A DNA stretch of 55,652 bases. Origin: Pseudomonas sp. P7548. GTDB lineage: Bacteria > Pseudomonadota > Gammaproteobacteria > Pseudomonadales > Pseudomonadaceae. The notes under the pieces are model-generated. The model was not told where the DNA came from and did no database searches. It worked only from the letters and a program-made list of their open reading frames with translations. Every line of letters starts with the position of its first letter. The stretch's first letter is position 1. The stretch is taken from assembly GCF_013386585.1 (NCBI RefSeq), contig NZ_JACARO010000061.1:1397-57048 (forward strand), read 5' to 3'. Made by a program: the position numbers and the translations under genes. Shown here one piece after another: positions 25,217 through 35,400 of the stretch.

Positions 25217-27318
25217 TGACACTGGCTTGTGTGCTCGGCGGTCTGGCGTTGGAGGCCTCGGCCATCGATTCGCCGGGCAACGCTTCGACGTTCCGTGCGA
25301 CCCGTCCCGAGTTGCCTGACGCGCTGGTCAATTATGTCGCGACCCATGCCGAACCCCGGTTGTTGGACCGAGCGACTTACCCAGCGGCCCATCAGGTCAG
25401 TGCCCAAGCCATGATTGAACTGCTCTGCGGCAAAAGGCAGTCCGGGTATGAGACCGTGTGGCGTGAGCGCAATGACCTGCCGAGTACATTCGACATGCAT
25501 CAACCCCTGGGGGAGCAGGTCTACGCCATGAACTGGCCTGCGTGTTTTTACATCACCGATACGAGCAGCGAGTTCGTGGTACAGCCCAATCGCCCGCTGA
25601 GTGTCAAGTTCGTGGAGCGCATAGGTCGGGCGGGCACTACCCAGGAAATGCAACAGTATTTCCAGCGAGCCAACGTTGACAAGGTCCAACCCGGCGAGAC
25701 GGTTTCTCTGCCGTTCGCAACCGAGTCCGTTACCTTCACGCCCAGTGTTGACCGGGCTGAGTTCGAGCGTGAAGTCGCTACGCGGGCCATCGACCCGGAC
25801 GGCGTTTCCCGTACGGCCGCAATGAGGGTGACCACGCCGCCCAAACTGGCCGATGAGATCGTGACCGCTGTCAGCGAAACCGGCGTGGCATTGCCCGATT
25901 GCGTTGGCAGCCAGGCCACGCCTTTTGATGCAGTACGTGTCCGACATCTTCTGTCGGCACTGCGCCGTGACTATAAAAAGCCGCTCGACACGGTGACGGT
26001 CATGGTGCTGGACAACGGTTTCAGTGCGGCTCGTCTGACCGGTACCGAGTTGACCTTCGCCAGCAAGTTTCCCAAACCGCTGTTCCAACTGAGCGAAAAC
26101 AACGGTGAAGAGGAGCTGGAAAGCCCGGTAGCCATCTCGGATGAGGTTCGCCTGCAATCGTTGATCCAGCTGGCCGATGTCAACGCTCCGCGCGCGATTG
26201 CCGGGCATGGCACGCACGTGACCGGTACGGTGATCGGCGGGCAATGGATGGACCCCGTATCTTCGTTGTTTGTTTCCGGTGACCAGGAAAGCTGGCTGCG
26301 CCTGCGCGTGATTCCGCTATCGGCCGGCACCCAACGGGTCTCGCGCATGGCGCTCAACGAAGCGATGTTCCGAGTCGGCCTGAGCCAGCCGAAAATCGTC
26401 AACATGAGTGTCCGTTACGGGTCCGAGCAGGACCTGAAGTTGAGAAAAGTCATCGGCGATAACCGGGGAACCCTGTTTGTCGTGGCGGCTGGAAACGACG
26501 CGCGGGATGTCAGCAGTCGATATGGGAATCAGACAGCGCTCATTCCGGCCAGCCTGGGTGGAGACGAAAACCCCAATGTCATCTCCGTCGGCGCTGAAAA
26601 TGGTTACGGCTACCTCACCCCCTTCAGTAACTTCAGCGCTTCACGGGTCGATATCGCGGCATTGGGTTGCAACGTCGCATCGACGCTGGATGGCGAGCAG
26701 GTCGAGTTGCTCAGTGGCACCTCCCAAGCCGCCGCGCTGGTGAGTTTTGCCGCTACGTTGCTGGCACGCTACGGGCTGGACGCAACGGGCATCAAGCGCC
26801 GTCTGTTGATCAGCGGCGACCTTCTGGAAGGCGTGCTTCGGCTGGATAACGGCAACCTGCGCAAGGTGGCGGCGAATGATCAAGCCCCTGTGCGCATATA
26901 TTCGCGTTCGCGGGTGAATATCGAAAAGGCTTTGCTGTTCAACCGGGACTACCTGCGTTTGCGGGTAACGGACACGGCGAGTAGCGACGCACCAGCAAAG
27001 GAGGTCGAGCTGTTAGGCAACCTTCAGGTACAGGGGGCGATCGACTGTGGCGTGGCGACTGACGGGCAGCACATTTTTGCGCTCAAGCGCAGTGCTTCCG
27101 GCAGTTTGTGGTGCTTCCGGCATGACCAGCTCGAGCCTTCACTCGCCTCCCTGGGGGAAGACTTTCAGGTGATCGTTCAGGTTCGTGAAGAACTCAACGT
27201 CGCGGCGGGTGGGGCATCACGTTACACCAAGGGGCAAACATTCGAAGTGGCCTTGGGCGATCTTCAGGAATTCATTCGTTCGGACACCTACTTGCGTGTC
27301 ACACAGGAGGGCAGGTGA
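25198..27318 (+). CDS. Secreted subtilisin-like serine protease (S8 family)
   Basis: This gene starts at the ATG 25198, with AGGAGG 7 nt upstream, inside the last codons of the S1 protease gene (19-bp overlap). The 706-residue product has a signal peptide (LACVLGGLALEASA) and a long pro- or accessory region of about 250 residues. The subtilase triad is intact: VLDNGF with Asp 272, GHGTHV with His 337, and SGTSQAA with Ser 509. An oxyanion-type asparagine is likely in VVAAGNDAR. About 190 residues follow the catalytic domain. The overlap with the S1 gene means the two proteases are made together; one might activate the other, which is inference. Confidence 0.88.
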   Translation: MRQYPLMTLACVLGGLALEASAIDSPGNASTFRATRPELPDALVNYVATHAEPRLLDRATYPAAHQVSAQAMIELLCGKRQSGYETVWRERNDLPSTFDMHQPLGEQVYAMNWPACFYITDTSSEFVVQPNRPLSVKFVERIGRAGTTQEMQQYFQRANVDKVQPGETVSLPFATESVTFTPSVDRAEFEREVATRAIDPDGVSRTAAMRVTTPPKLADEIVTAVSETGVALPDCVGSQATPFDAVRVRHLLSALRRDYKKPLDTVTVMVLDNGFSAARLTGTELTFASKFPKPLFQLSENNGEEELESPVAISDEVRLQSLIQLADVNAPRAIAGHGTHVTGTVIGGQWMDPVSSLFVSGDQESWLRLRVIPLSAGTQRVSRMALNEAMFRVGLSQPKIVNMSVRYGSEQDLKLRKVIGDNRGTLFVVAAGNDARDVSSRYGNQTALIPASLGGDENPNVISVGAENGYGYLTPFSNFSASRVDIAALGCNVASTLDGEQVELLSGTSQAAALVSFAATLLARYGLDATGIKRRLLISGDLLEGVLRLDNGNLRKVAANDQAPVRIYSRSRVNIEKALLFNRDYLRLRVTDTASSDAPAKEVELLGNLQVQGAIDCGVATDGQHIFALKRSASGSLWCFRHDQLEPSLASLGEDFQVIVQVREELNVAAGGASRYTKGQTFEVALGDLQEFIRSDTYLRVTQEGR

Positions 27319-27319
27319 T

Positions 27320-29164
27320 ATGCGCTATTTCGGCACGGCTATTGCGGTTGCGGCATGTTTCACCACAGCGGGTTGCACGACCCACCTTCAATCGCACACG
27401 CCTTCTGACAAGGGCATTACGCAAGGGGCCACGTATCATTTGCCGGAACTGCACTATGACGTAGAGGTGAAACGCACCCTGACCCAGTGCCCCATTCTCC
27501 CGGATCAACACCATCCTGATGTGGTCGGTCAGGTTGAGTTCCAGACCCGTGCGACCGCGACGCCGCGCACTGTTGCCGGGCAGGAGGTGGTGATTGACGT
27601 GGAGGCATTGTCGGCGTTTACCAAAATCACCAGCTTTGACCTGGAGCGCTATCCCAGCGGCATCATCAAATCGGTCAACGCCAAAGTGGATGACCGCACG
27701 GCGGATGTGGCCAAGGAAGCGTTCAAGGCGATTGTCAGTGTCGGCAAGATAGCGATCGGGCTACCCACGCCGACGGCGACGGGCGAGGGGCTGATCCAGC
27801 GTAATGCCTTCCTGGCATGCAGTGCCAATGCCAGCCAGCAGGTGGCGGCCGTGCCGGTGTTGCGCCAAGCGGTAAAAGACCGCGATGCAGCGCTGAAAAC
27901 AGCTGCAGAGGCGCTGAAGGCGTTCGAGGAAGACCACCCGGCGGCGTCGCGTAAAGGCGCCTTGGTGAAGCAGGCTGCCCAGTTGACGCGCGCGCAACGA
28001 GTGGCGAAGGACGCTCAGACGGCGGCAAACGAAGCGCTGGCCAAGGCCCTTGACGAAATTACGGTGGTCTCTCGGTTTACTTACGTGCCAGGGCAGACCT
28101 CTGCGGATCGGCCCGTCCTGGCCGCTCGCCACCTCCAGAAGTTCAAAAGTTGCCGCGGGGAGCAACTGCCTGTTGTGCCTGCTACTGGGGAGGTCAATGG
28201 TGTCTATAACGGCCTGGTGGATGCGGTGGGAGGCAACACATCGCCGCAATCCATTGTGCAAGTACGGTCCTGGTCCAGTGACAGGGCCGGAAAACAGCGC
28301 TGGCTTGTGCATGCCCTGGGGCCTGACCTCACGCTCGATTGCGATGCGTCAATCCAGGCGCAGGCCCTCTGGGGGGATGCCGATGGCCAGCCAAATGCGG
28401 TCGAGCGCGCTGAAATAGCGTCTGCCGTGCAGTCGGTCTGGAAAAACACCGTGGCTCTGGATGAAATCAACCTGGTCACCCGAAGCCTGCAAGGTACCGA
28501 TGTGCTGGTTACCACCCACACGCTGTCGTCGACCCGTCATGCGTTGGCGCTGGGTGATACGCCGACTTGCACCGCCGAGGGTGAACGGCGCTGTGGCATT
28601 CTTTATAGAACGCCTTTGCCGGCGCGCTTGCGTATCTGTCGCTATCTGTCAGACGAGCAAGGTATCGCCAACCCGGAGCAATGCAACGGTTTGAGCGGTA
28701 CTGACCCGGCAGTGCTGGTCACGGACGAGCGCCCCATTCCACAGTTGGGGCACCTGGCGTCACTGGGCTTGCGCAACGGCCCGTTCACCAACAACGAACT
28801 GTCGGCCTCGTTCAACGAGGACGGAAGCCTGATCACGATGGGCTACAAGAAGCCTCGCGCAGAAGCCGTCGCCGTTGGCGAAACGCTCAATTCGGGGCTC
28901 GACGCAGTGACCGCCATCAAGCTCTATTCGAACGCCAGAGAACTGCGTGATCTGGCACAGGACAAGGCCGTCGCCGATGCTCAGGTTGCGTTGCTCAACG
29001 CTCAGAAGGCGCTGCTTCAGCCACGGCAAATCACTGCGCTGGAGAACGAGGCCAACCTGCTCAAGGCCCAGGGCGCGTTGGTCGATGCACAGATTCAATT
29101 GCACAAGAAACAGGCTGAGCTGCAGGCTCTGACCGACCCGGTTGACGCGGGGGCAACACCGTGA
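27320..29164 (+). CDS. Lipoprotein of unknown function, co-transcribed with two proteases
   Basis: This 614-residue protein starts at ATG 27320, one base after the stop of the subtilase gene, with AGGAGGGCAGG just upstream. The leader ends in a lipobox-like TTAGCTTH (Cys about 18), so it should be anchored to a membrane by lipid. The body has no domain I recognise. Two Ala/Lys/Glu/Gln-rich stretches (about residues 175-245 and 535-605) have heptad-like composition and probably form coiled coils. Four or more cysteines lie in the middle region. Operon position suggests it is a scaffold, substrate or target of the two proteases. No function is assigned. Confidence 0.8.
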   Translation: MRYFGTAIAVAACFTTAGCTTHLQSHTPSDKGITQGATYHLPELHYDVEVKRTLTQCPILPDQHHPDVVGQVEFQTRATATPRTVAGQEVVIDVEALSAFTKITSFDLERYPSGIIKSVNAKVDDRTADVAKEAFKAIVSVGKIAIGLPTPTATGEGLIQRNAFLACSANASQQVAAVPVLRQAVKDRDAALKTAAEALKAFEEDHPAASRKGALVKQAAQLTRAQRVAKDAQTAANEALAKALDEITVVSRFTYVPGQTSADRPVLAARHLQKFKSCRGEQLPVVPATGEVNGVYNGLVDAVGGNTSPQSIVQVRSWSSDRAGKQRWLVHALGPDLTLDCDASIQAQALWGDADGQPNAVERAEIASAVQSVWKNTVALDEINLVTRSLQGTDVLVTTHTLSSTRHALALGDTPTCTAEGERRCGILYRTPLPARLRICRYLSDEQGIANPEQCNGLSGTDPAVLVTDERPIPQLGHLASLGLRNGPFTNNELSASFNEDGSLITMGYKKPRAEAVAVGETLNSGLDAVTAIKLYSNARELRDLAQDKAVADAQVALLNAQKALLQPRQITALENEANLLKAQGALVDAQIQLHKKQAELQALTDPVDAGATP

Positions 29165-29184
29165 CTGGCCGGCCTAGACTCATG

Positions 29185-29209
29185 CCGGACGTTCTCGTTC
29201 TACGTCCGG
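29185..29209. terminator. Hairpin between the lipoprotein and hydroxylase genes
   Basis: CCGGACGT and ACGTCCGG form a perfect 8-bp stem with a 9-nt loop between two convergent genes and overlap the hydroxylase stop codon. There is no T-run, so termination is uncertain. Confidence 0.35.
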
Positions 29210-29718
29210 TTCGAGGGGCGCATGTAGCTACCCAAGACATGGTCCCAGAGCGGCGAAGACACACCGAAATTCTTCTCGATGCCCTTGCGGTGATGCAAGT
29301 CGTGATTGGCCACCAACCGAGGAATAAACCGGTACGCCCAATGCTCGGGACGATGCATCACGTAATGCACCGAGATATAGAAAAAGTAACCCGCAACGGC
29401 CCCGATAAACACCGACGTCAGTTCCACGTACCAGGCGCACAGCAATAGCAGCGCAAAGGTGGAACTGGTCTTCCAGCTGGATACGCCGATGTAAGCCAGT
29501 ACATCCAGGTGATGGGTCCAGTGTTCGCGGCGATACAGCGAGTGAAACAGGAAGCGATGCGCCGAATATTCCACCAGCGTCCAGGCCAGCAGGCCTGCGA
29601 CGATTTGAACGGGGTCAACGGGGGCGAGGTACAGCGCCAGCAGGATAAACAGGGGGACGGTGAAGAAGTCGAGGTAATACGCGACGGATGACATCAGCCA
29701 TTTGTTTGAAGCGGCCAT
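29200..29718 (-). CDS. Fatty acid hydroxylase / sterol desaturase family membrane protein
   Basis: A 172-residue membrane protein with about four hydrophobic segments and the eight-histidine pattern of the di-iron hydroxylase superfamily: HRFLFH, HWTHH, HYVMHR and HDLHH. The motif order and spacing suit an integral-membrane oxygenase whose histidines face the cytoplasm. The family hydroxylates or desaturates lipids, sterols or carotenoids; at this length the protein is at the short end and closer to the beta-carotene hydroxylase/small fatty-acid hydroxylase type. It is a single leftward gene between two rightward transcripts. The substrate cannot be read from the sequence. Confidence 0.85.
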   Translation of the reverse strand: MAASNKWLMSSVAYYLDFFTVPLFILLALYLAPVDPVQIVAGLLAWTLVEYSAHRFLFHSLYRREHWTHHLDVLAYIGVSSWKTSSTFALLLLCAWYVELTSVFIGAVAGYFFYISVHYVMHRPEHWAYRFIPRLVANHDLHHRKGIEKNFGVSSPLWDHVLGSYMRPSNRT

Positions 29719-29930
29719 GGGCAGAAAATCCTTGTAGTGCTCAAGGGTTGAGTGAAGTGCCCGGCTCTCCAGGCAGGAAGACTATCCCTTGGGGATGATG
29801 CTACATGCTGTAGGAAAATTCCCAGCGCAATGGGTGTCCGGGATCACACTCTGGTGTTTACGTCGCTGAAGCGTTCGTGCCAGTCTCTCGGCAGGCGGCA
29901 AGGGGCCGCCTGGTACATCAGGAGATTGAC
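29719..29930. other. Intergenic region without a recognised gene
   Basis: About 210 bp upstream of the hydroxylase gene. It should hold its leftward promoter and possibly the promoter of the small rightward ORF. No repeat, hairpin with T-run or known operator was recognised. Confidence 0.5.
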
Positions 29931-30092
29931 GTGGGTAAGTACTTCGATAATTCAGGGCTGTTCAAGATGACTTCGTATCGCGGCATCCGCTCCACACGCA
30001 GCGCCATCACGGGCTGGGAGCTGAAAAACCTGTCCCTGAATACGAAGGAATTTTTGACATGTCCAAAGAACTACTCGGAGTTTCTGCTCTAG
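29931..30092 (+). CDS. Possible small ORF (53 aa) upstream of the membrane protein
   Basis: A GTG at 29931 has AGGAG 6 nt upstream, and the frame stays open for 53 codons, ending inside the first codons of the next gene (34-bp overlap). The peptide (VGKYFDNSGLFKMTSYRG start) is basic and resembles nothing I know. It may be a leader peptide coupled to the membrane protein or a chance frame. Confidence 0.3.
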   Translation: MGKYFDNSGLFKMTSYRGIRSTRSAITGWELKNLSLNTKEFLTCPKNYSEFLL

Positions 30093-30415
30093 GCCTGATG
30101 GTATTGGGTGAGTTTTGTGCGATCTACAGCGAGGTAGCCACCGCCCGGCTTGCGCAAGTGGATAACGGCGCCTGGTCGGCCTTTGTCGTGCCGGTCCTGC
30201 TGATGTGCTTTGCAGGGTTGTGCCTGCTGGGGGCGTATTGGCTTGGCTATGTAGCGGTGGGTGACATTTGGGTGGTCACTGTGGTTTCCGTCACGTCGTT
30301 GTTGCTGCTTGAGCCGTTGGTGGTGTGGTGTCTGTTCCAGGAGATGCCGGGGCGCGGCGCGTTGGTCGGATTTGTCCTGGGTGCGTTGGGCATGCTGGCT
30401 ACGGTTTTGCTGTAG
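30059..30415 (+). CDS. Small four-helix inner-membrane protein (SMR/EamA-like topology)
   Basis: This 118-residue protein consists almost wholly of four hydrophobic helices (about residues 5-25, 35-60, 65-85, 90-116). Size and topology resemble small multidrug resistance or half-EamA transporters, and a helix-2/3 pattern with a glutamate (LLLEPLVVW) is present, but the SMR signature glutamate in helix 1 is not clear: AIYSEVA lies just after it. The ATG at 30059 has GAAGGA about 7 nt upstream. It stands alone between the hydroxylase gene and the two-partner secretion genes. Transport function is possible, not shown. Confidence 0.6.
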   Translation: MSKELLGVSALGLMVLGEFCAIYSEVATARLAQVDNGAWSAFVVPVLLMCFAGLCLLGAYWLGYVAVGDIWVVTVVSVTSLLLLEPLVVWCLFQEMPGRGALVGFVLGALGMLATVLL

Positions 30416-30589
30416 ATGCATGCAGGCTGGCTCTAACCGCAATGGTCGAGCCAGTTGTTAATCCGCTATTCGCTCTTACCTGTCCTGTAAACCCTAAATG
30501 CATCAATGCTCAGCCAAAATGGGATTTCATCCGTTTGTTGGTTAAGTATTTGATGCCAAAAGATTAAATTCCCGACCATCCAATCTGAA

Positions 30590-30607
30590 TGTTTCAGCTC
30601 TGAAACA
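30590..30607. promoter_or_regulatory. Perfect palindrome upstream of tpsB
   Basis: TGTTTCAG-CT-CTGAAACA: two perfect 8-bp arms with a 2-bp spacer, 90-107 bp upstream of the tpsB start in an AT-rich 281-bp gap. The form is that of an operator for a dimeric regulator; the regulator is unknown. Confidence 0.45.
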
Positions 30608-30696
30608 ATTTCGTACATTTAATTGACGCCATCAAAACGCCACCATAAGATCACCGCAAACAAATAGTGGCACAAAGCCATTTAGAGGGATCTAAG

Positions 30697-32418
30697 ATGT
30701 GGCGTTCGGTACGTCGGACCAGGCTCAGCCTGCTGTCCGCTTTTTTTTGCCTGGGCACAGCCAGCTTGGCTCAAGGCGCCACTCCACCGAACACGCCAGG
30801 CGTCACCGACCTGATCCGCGACCGCCAGGACCGTCTGCTCGAAGAGCAGCAACGCCGCCTGGAAGAACTGAAAGACCTGCCCGGAAAAACTTCCGCCCCA
30901 GCCAAACCATCAGCACCTGCCGACACCCGCTGCTTCCCCATCAACACCATCGAACTCACCGGCGCCGACGCCCTGTCCGAAGGCGAGCGCGACAGCCTGC
31001 TCAAACCCTACATCGGCCAATGCCTCGGCGTGCCGCAGCTCAATGAGTTGCTCAAGGTCATCACCGACCATTATCTGGGTAAAGGCCTGGTCACCAGCCG
31101 CGCCTACCTGCCACAACAGGACCTCTCCAGCGGCAACCTCAAGGTGCAGGTGATCGAGGGCCGCCTGGAAGGAATGAAGGGCGAAGAGGGCAGCGGCATC
31201 ACTGATCGCCAACTGGCCATGACCTTCCCTGGCAAACCCGGCGACCTGCTCAACCTGCGTGAAATCGAGCAGATGGTTGACCAGTTGAACCGCCTACCAT
31301 CGAACCAGGCACAGATGGAACTGGCCCCCGGCAAGGCCGTCGGCGGCAGCGACGTGCTGGTGAAGAACGCCCCGCAGAAGCCCTGGCGCGTCGGCCTGTC
31401 GCGCCACAACGGCGGCCAACGCAGCACCGGCGAACAGCAGTGGGGCGCGAGCCTCGATTGGGACAACCCGCTCGGCCTGGCCGACCAACTGTCCCTGCGC
31501 GGCGGCCATGATGCGCTCAGCGACCACCAGAAAACCTCGCGCAACTCGATGCTCAATTACAACCTGCCCTTTGGTTGGTGGAACCTCAATTACAGCTACA
31601 GCGAGTCCGAATATCGCTCCCTGGCCCAGGCCAGCAACTTCAACTTCAAGCAGTCCGGCGACAGCCAGAACCACCAGCTGCGCCTGGAGCGGGTGATCCA
31701 CCGCGACTCGCTGAGCAAGACCTCCCTCAGTACCGGCGTGGCCTACCTGCGCACCAATAACTTCATCGAAGACAGCAAGCTGGCCCTGAGCAGCAACCGC
31801 TTGAGCGAAGCGCAATTCGGCATCAACCATGGCCGGCGCATTGGCGGCTCATTCCTCAACATCGACCTGGGCATGCAGGACGGCATCGGCGCCTTCGATG
31901 CCCAGGCCAATCACAACCCACGCCCGGGCCAACCGGATGCGCGCTACCGCAAATACACCGCAACGGTCAGCTACTTGTACCCGTTCAAACTGTGGGGCGA
32001 GTCGTTCAGTTTCAGCAGCCTGATGACTGGCCAGCGAAGTGAAGACGTGCTCTTCAGCCCACAACGCATGAGCCTGGGCGGGCAGTCGTCGATTCGTGGC
32101 TACAAGGACCAGACCCTCAGCGGCGACAGCGGCGGCTACTGGCGCAACGACCTGCGCTGGAGCCGCCCGGTGACCTGGGCCTGGCTGCAACCGGTGCTCA
32201 GCGAGTACGGCACCAGCCTCGGCTACGACCAGGGCGTGATCAGCCACGGCCGTTACAACGCCGAGCAGCATGGGCGCATGAGCAGCAATTCGGTCGACCT
32301 GTTTGCCCGCGGCCAGAACGTCGCCGCCACGGTGACCTTCGCACACTCTTTGGAAAGACCGGGGCCGATCACCGAGCGTGAAGCGCCGATCTATTTTCGC
32401 CTGGATTTCTTCCTTTAA
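30697..32418 (+). CDS. Two-partner secretion transporter TpsB (ShlB/FhaC family)
   Basis: This 573-residue protein starts at the ATG 30697 (AGAGGGA upstream) with a signal peptide ending near LAQGA. A coiled linker rich in Arg/Glu/Gln leads to a POTRA region (about residues 80-230; CFPINTIELTGADALSEGE and VIEGRLEG). A 16-strand beta-barrel follows, with the conserved lid-loop motif SSIRGYKDQTLSGD (about residue 465) and a C-terminal phenylalanine (LDFFL), as outer-membrane barrels have. It secretes the TpsA protein encoded 33 bp downstream through the outer membrane. The pair is a standard CDI/haemagglutinin-type two-partner system. Confidence 0.93.
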   Translation: MWRSVRRTRLSLLSAFFCLGTASLAQGATPPNTPGVTDLIRDRQDRLLEEQQRRLEELKDLPGKTSAPAKPSAPADTRCFPINTIELTGADALSEGERDSLLKPYIGQCLGVPQLNELLKVITDHYLGKGLVTSRAYLPQQDLSSGNLKVQVIEGRLEGMKGEEGSGITDRQLAMTFPGKPGDLLNLREIEQMVDQLNRLPSNQAQMELAPGKAVGGSDVLVKNAPQKPWRVGLSRHNGGQRSTGEQQWGASLDWDNPLGLADQLSLRGGHDALSDHQKTSRNSMLNYNLPFGWWNLNYSYSESEYRSLAQASNFNFKQSGDSQNHQLRLERVIHRDSLSKTSLSTGVAYLRTNNFIEDSKLALSSNRLSEAQFGINHGRRIGGSFLNIDLGMQDGIGAFDAQANHNPRPGQPDARYRKYTATVSYLYPFKLWGESFSFSSLMTGQRSEDVLFSPQRMSLGGQSSIRGYKDQTLSGDSGGYWRNDLRWSRPVTWAWLQPVLSEYGTSLGYDQGVISHGRYNAEQHGRMSSNSVDLFARGQNVAATVTFAHSLERPGPITEREAPIYFRLDFFL

Positions 32419-32451
32419 ATCTTTACCGCCCTTTGGGCATCGAGACACGAC

Positions 32452-35400
32452 ATGGATGTTCGTCAGTTCGCTTTCCTTGCCCGCCAACCTTCTGCGGCCG
32501 TAAAAAACCGTACTACCTTCCTGGGCATGCCCAAGCGTGGGCTGGCATTGGTTTTGGCCAACGCCATGTTCTGGCAACCGTTGCTGGCCCAGGCGGACGG
32601 TATCGCAGTAAGCGGGCCGGGGACCACGCTGGGGCAGGCGGGCAATGGCGTGCCGATCGTCAATATCGCAGCGCCGAATGCCAGCGGGCTGTCGCATAAC
32701 CAGTTCAAGGACTACAACGTCGGCGCCAACGGCCTCATCCTCAACAACGCGACGAATCGCACCGAGTCCACGCAGCTGGGCGGGATCATTCTCGGCAACA
32801 GCAACCTCAGCGGTCGCGCCGCCAGCACCATCCTCAATGAAGTCAACGGCGGTAGCCCAAGCCAGCTACGCGGCTACACCGAAGTGGCGGGCCAATCCGC
32901 TCATGTGATCGTCGCCAACCCATACGGCATCACCTGCAATGGCTGCGGATTTATCAATACACCACAGGCGACGCTGACCACCGGTAAAGCAGTGATTGAA
33001 AACGGCCAGGTCGGCCGCTATCAGGTCGATCAAGGCAACGTCTCCATCGAAGGCGCCGGGCTCAACGCCAACAATATCGACCGCTTCGAAATCATCACCC
33101 GCTCGGCCAAGCTCAATGCCGAGATCCAGGCCAAGAACCTGACGATTATCGCCGGCGCCAACGACGTCGATGCCAAGACCCTCAAAACCACGGCGCGTGC
33201 CGCTGACCCGGCGACCGCCCCTCAACTGGCCATTGACTCTTCGGCGTTAGGCGGTATGTACGCCGGCGCAATCAAGCTGGTCAGCAGTGAAGCCGGCGTG
33301 GGCGTGAAGCTCGACGGCAAGATGCTCGCCAGTGGCGGCGACATGCAGCTGGATGCCAATGGCCACTTGAGTCTTGTGGAAACTTCGGCGAGCGGTGCCG
33401 TCAACATCAAGGCTGCCAGCCTGGAAGCCAAAGGGCCGGTCTACGCCGGCACCACACTGGACATCAAGACCCAAGGCGACCTGACCAGCCAGAACAACCT
33501 TGTCGCCAAGGACCGCATCACGCTCGCCAGTGGCGGCCAGTTGACCAACAACGGCATTATCGAAGCCGGGGTCAATCTCGATAACACCCGCAATACCGAG
33601 GGCGATGTCAGCATCCACGCGCAAAGCCTCGGCAACCTTGGCAAGACCATCCTTGCCAGCCGTGACCTCGACATCACCACCACCCAGAGCCTGAACAACA
33701 AAGGCGGCACCCTGAGCGGGCAGCGGCAGACGACCGTCACCGCCGGCACCCTCGACAACAGCAACAAGGGCCGGGTGCTCAGCGCCGACGGTCTGACCTT
33801 GACTGCCGACAAAGCGGTGAACGACCAGGGCGGTCTGATCGCCAGCAACGGCGACCTGGTGGCCAACGTCGGCGAGCTGAGCAATCGCGGCGGGGAAATT
33901 TCCAGCCTGGCCGATGTCACCCTGAGTGTCGCCAGCCTCGATAACACCTCGGGCCTGATCGCGGCTGAAAAGGGATTCGGTCTCACTGCCAGCGGCGCGA
34001 TCAATAACCGTGACGGCACCTTGTCGAGTTCAACCCAGGTCACGTTGAAAGGCCTCAGCCTGGACAATACCCGGGGGCAGATCACCGGCGACCTGGGCTT
34101 GAGCATCGACCTCAGCGGCGCCTTGGATAACCACGCGGGGACCTTGGGTTCCGGCAAGGGCCTGACCCTGACCGCCGCCAGCCTGGACAACCGCGCGGCG
34201 GGCACGGTGCTGGCAGCCGGCGGCACACTGAGCGCCACCCTCCAAGGCGTATTCGACAACCGTGAACAGGGCAAGCTGCGCGCCACGGACAGCATCGAAC
34301 TGGGCACCGGCAGCCTGGACAATCGCGGCGGCAGCCTGGCGGGCAAGGGTCACCTGACCTTGCGCGGCGGTTCGGCGGACAATCGTGGCGGCCTGATCCA
34401 GGCCGACAAGGACCTCACGCTGCGAGTCGATCAACTGGACAACCGCGACAAGGGCAACCTGGTTGCCAAGGCGGCCATCGGCTTTGAAGGCGTCCGTCTG
34501 GACAACAGCGGCGGCCTGCTCAGCTCGGTCGGCCCGGTCAATCTCAAGGCCAAGGAGGTGGTTAACACCTTGGGCCGTATTGCCAGCCAGGCCGACCTCG
34601 AAGCCCGCATCGACAGCCTGAGCCAGCAGGGCGGGGCGTTGGTGGCCCAGGGCTCTCTGCTGCTGACCGGCAAAAATCTCGACAACCGTAACGGCGGCAC
34701 GCTCGCCAGCACCCAGGGCCTGACCGTCCAGGTCGAACAGATCGACAACCGGGCCGGCGAGCTTTCCAGCACCCACGGCAGCGTCAATGTCAGTGGCCAG
34801 CGCCTGGACAACAGCGATGGCGGCAAGCTGTTGGCTGAAACTGATCTTGGCGTCGCTGTGGCACACGTGATCAACCAGACCCAGGGCCGTCTGTTCGCCA
34901 AGGGCAGCGTCAACCTCAACGGCACCCAACTGGATAACAGCGGCGGGACTCTCGCCGCCCTCAAAGGCCTGGATATCCGCCTCGATGGCGCGCTGCTCAA
35001 CAACAGCGGCTTTCTCAGCAGCGAAGGTGCCGTGGGCCTCAAGGTTGGCAGCCTGGATAACACGGCCGGTAAGCTCGGCAGCGCCGCAGACCTGTCGATC
35101 GACAGCCGTGGCGCGGTGCTCAATCAGCGCGGTTCGATCCTCACAGACCAGGGCCTGGTACTCGCCAGTACAAGTCTCGACAACAGCCACGCAGGCCTGA
35201 TCAGCGGCCAGGGCGCGACCCGCGTCACCACCGGCACCCTCGACAATAGCCAGAGCGGCCGGCTGACCAGCGACGACCGCCTGGACCTGACGGCCACCCA
35301 GGTCAGTAACGGTGCTTCCGGCCGTATTGCCAGTGCCAAGGACCTGACCGTAAGCCTCACCGGCCTCGACCAGCAGGGCGGCGAGCTCTTCAGCAAGACC

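Noticed and set aside
25213..26244. A 343-codon minus-strand frame inside the subtilase gene
   Set aside because: The + frame holds an intact Asp/His/Ser triad and signal peptide; the minus frame is a high-GC shadow.
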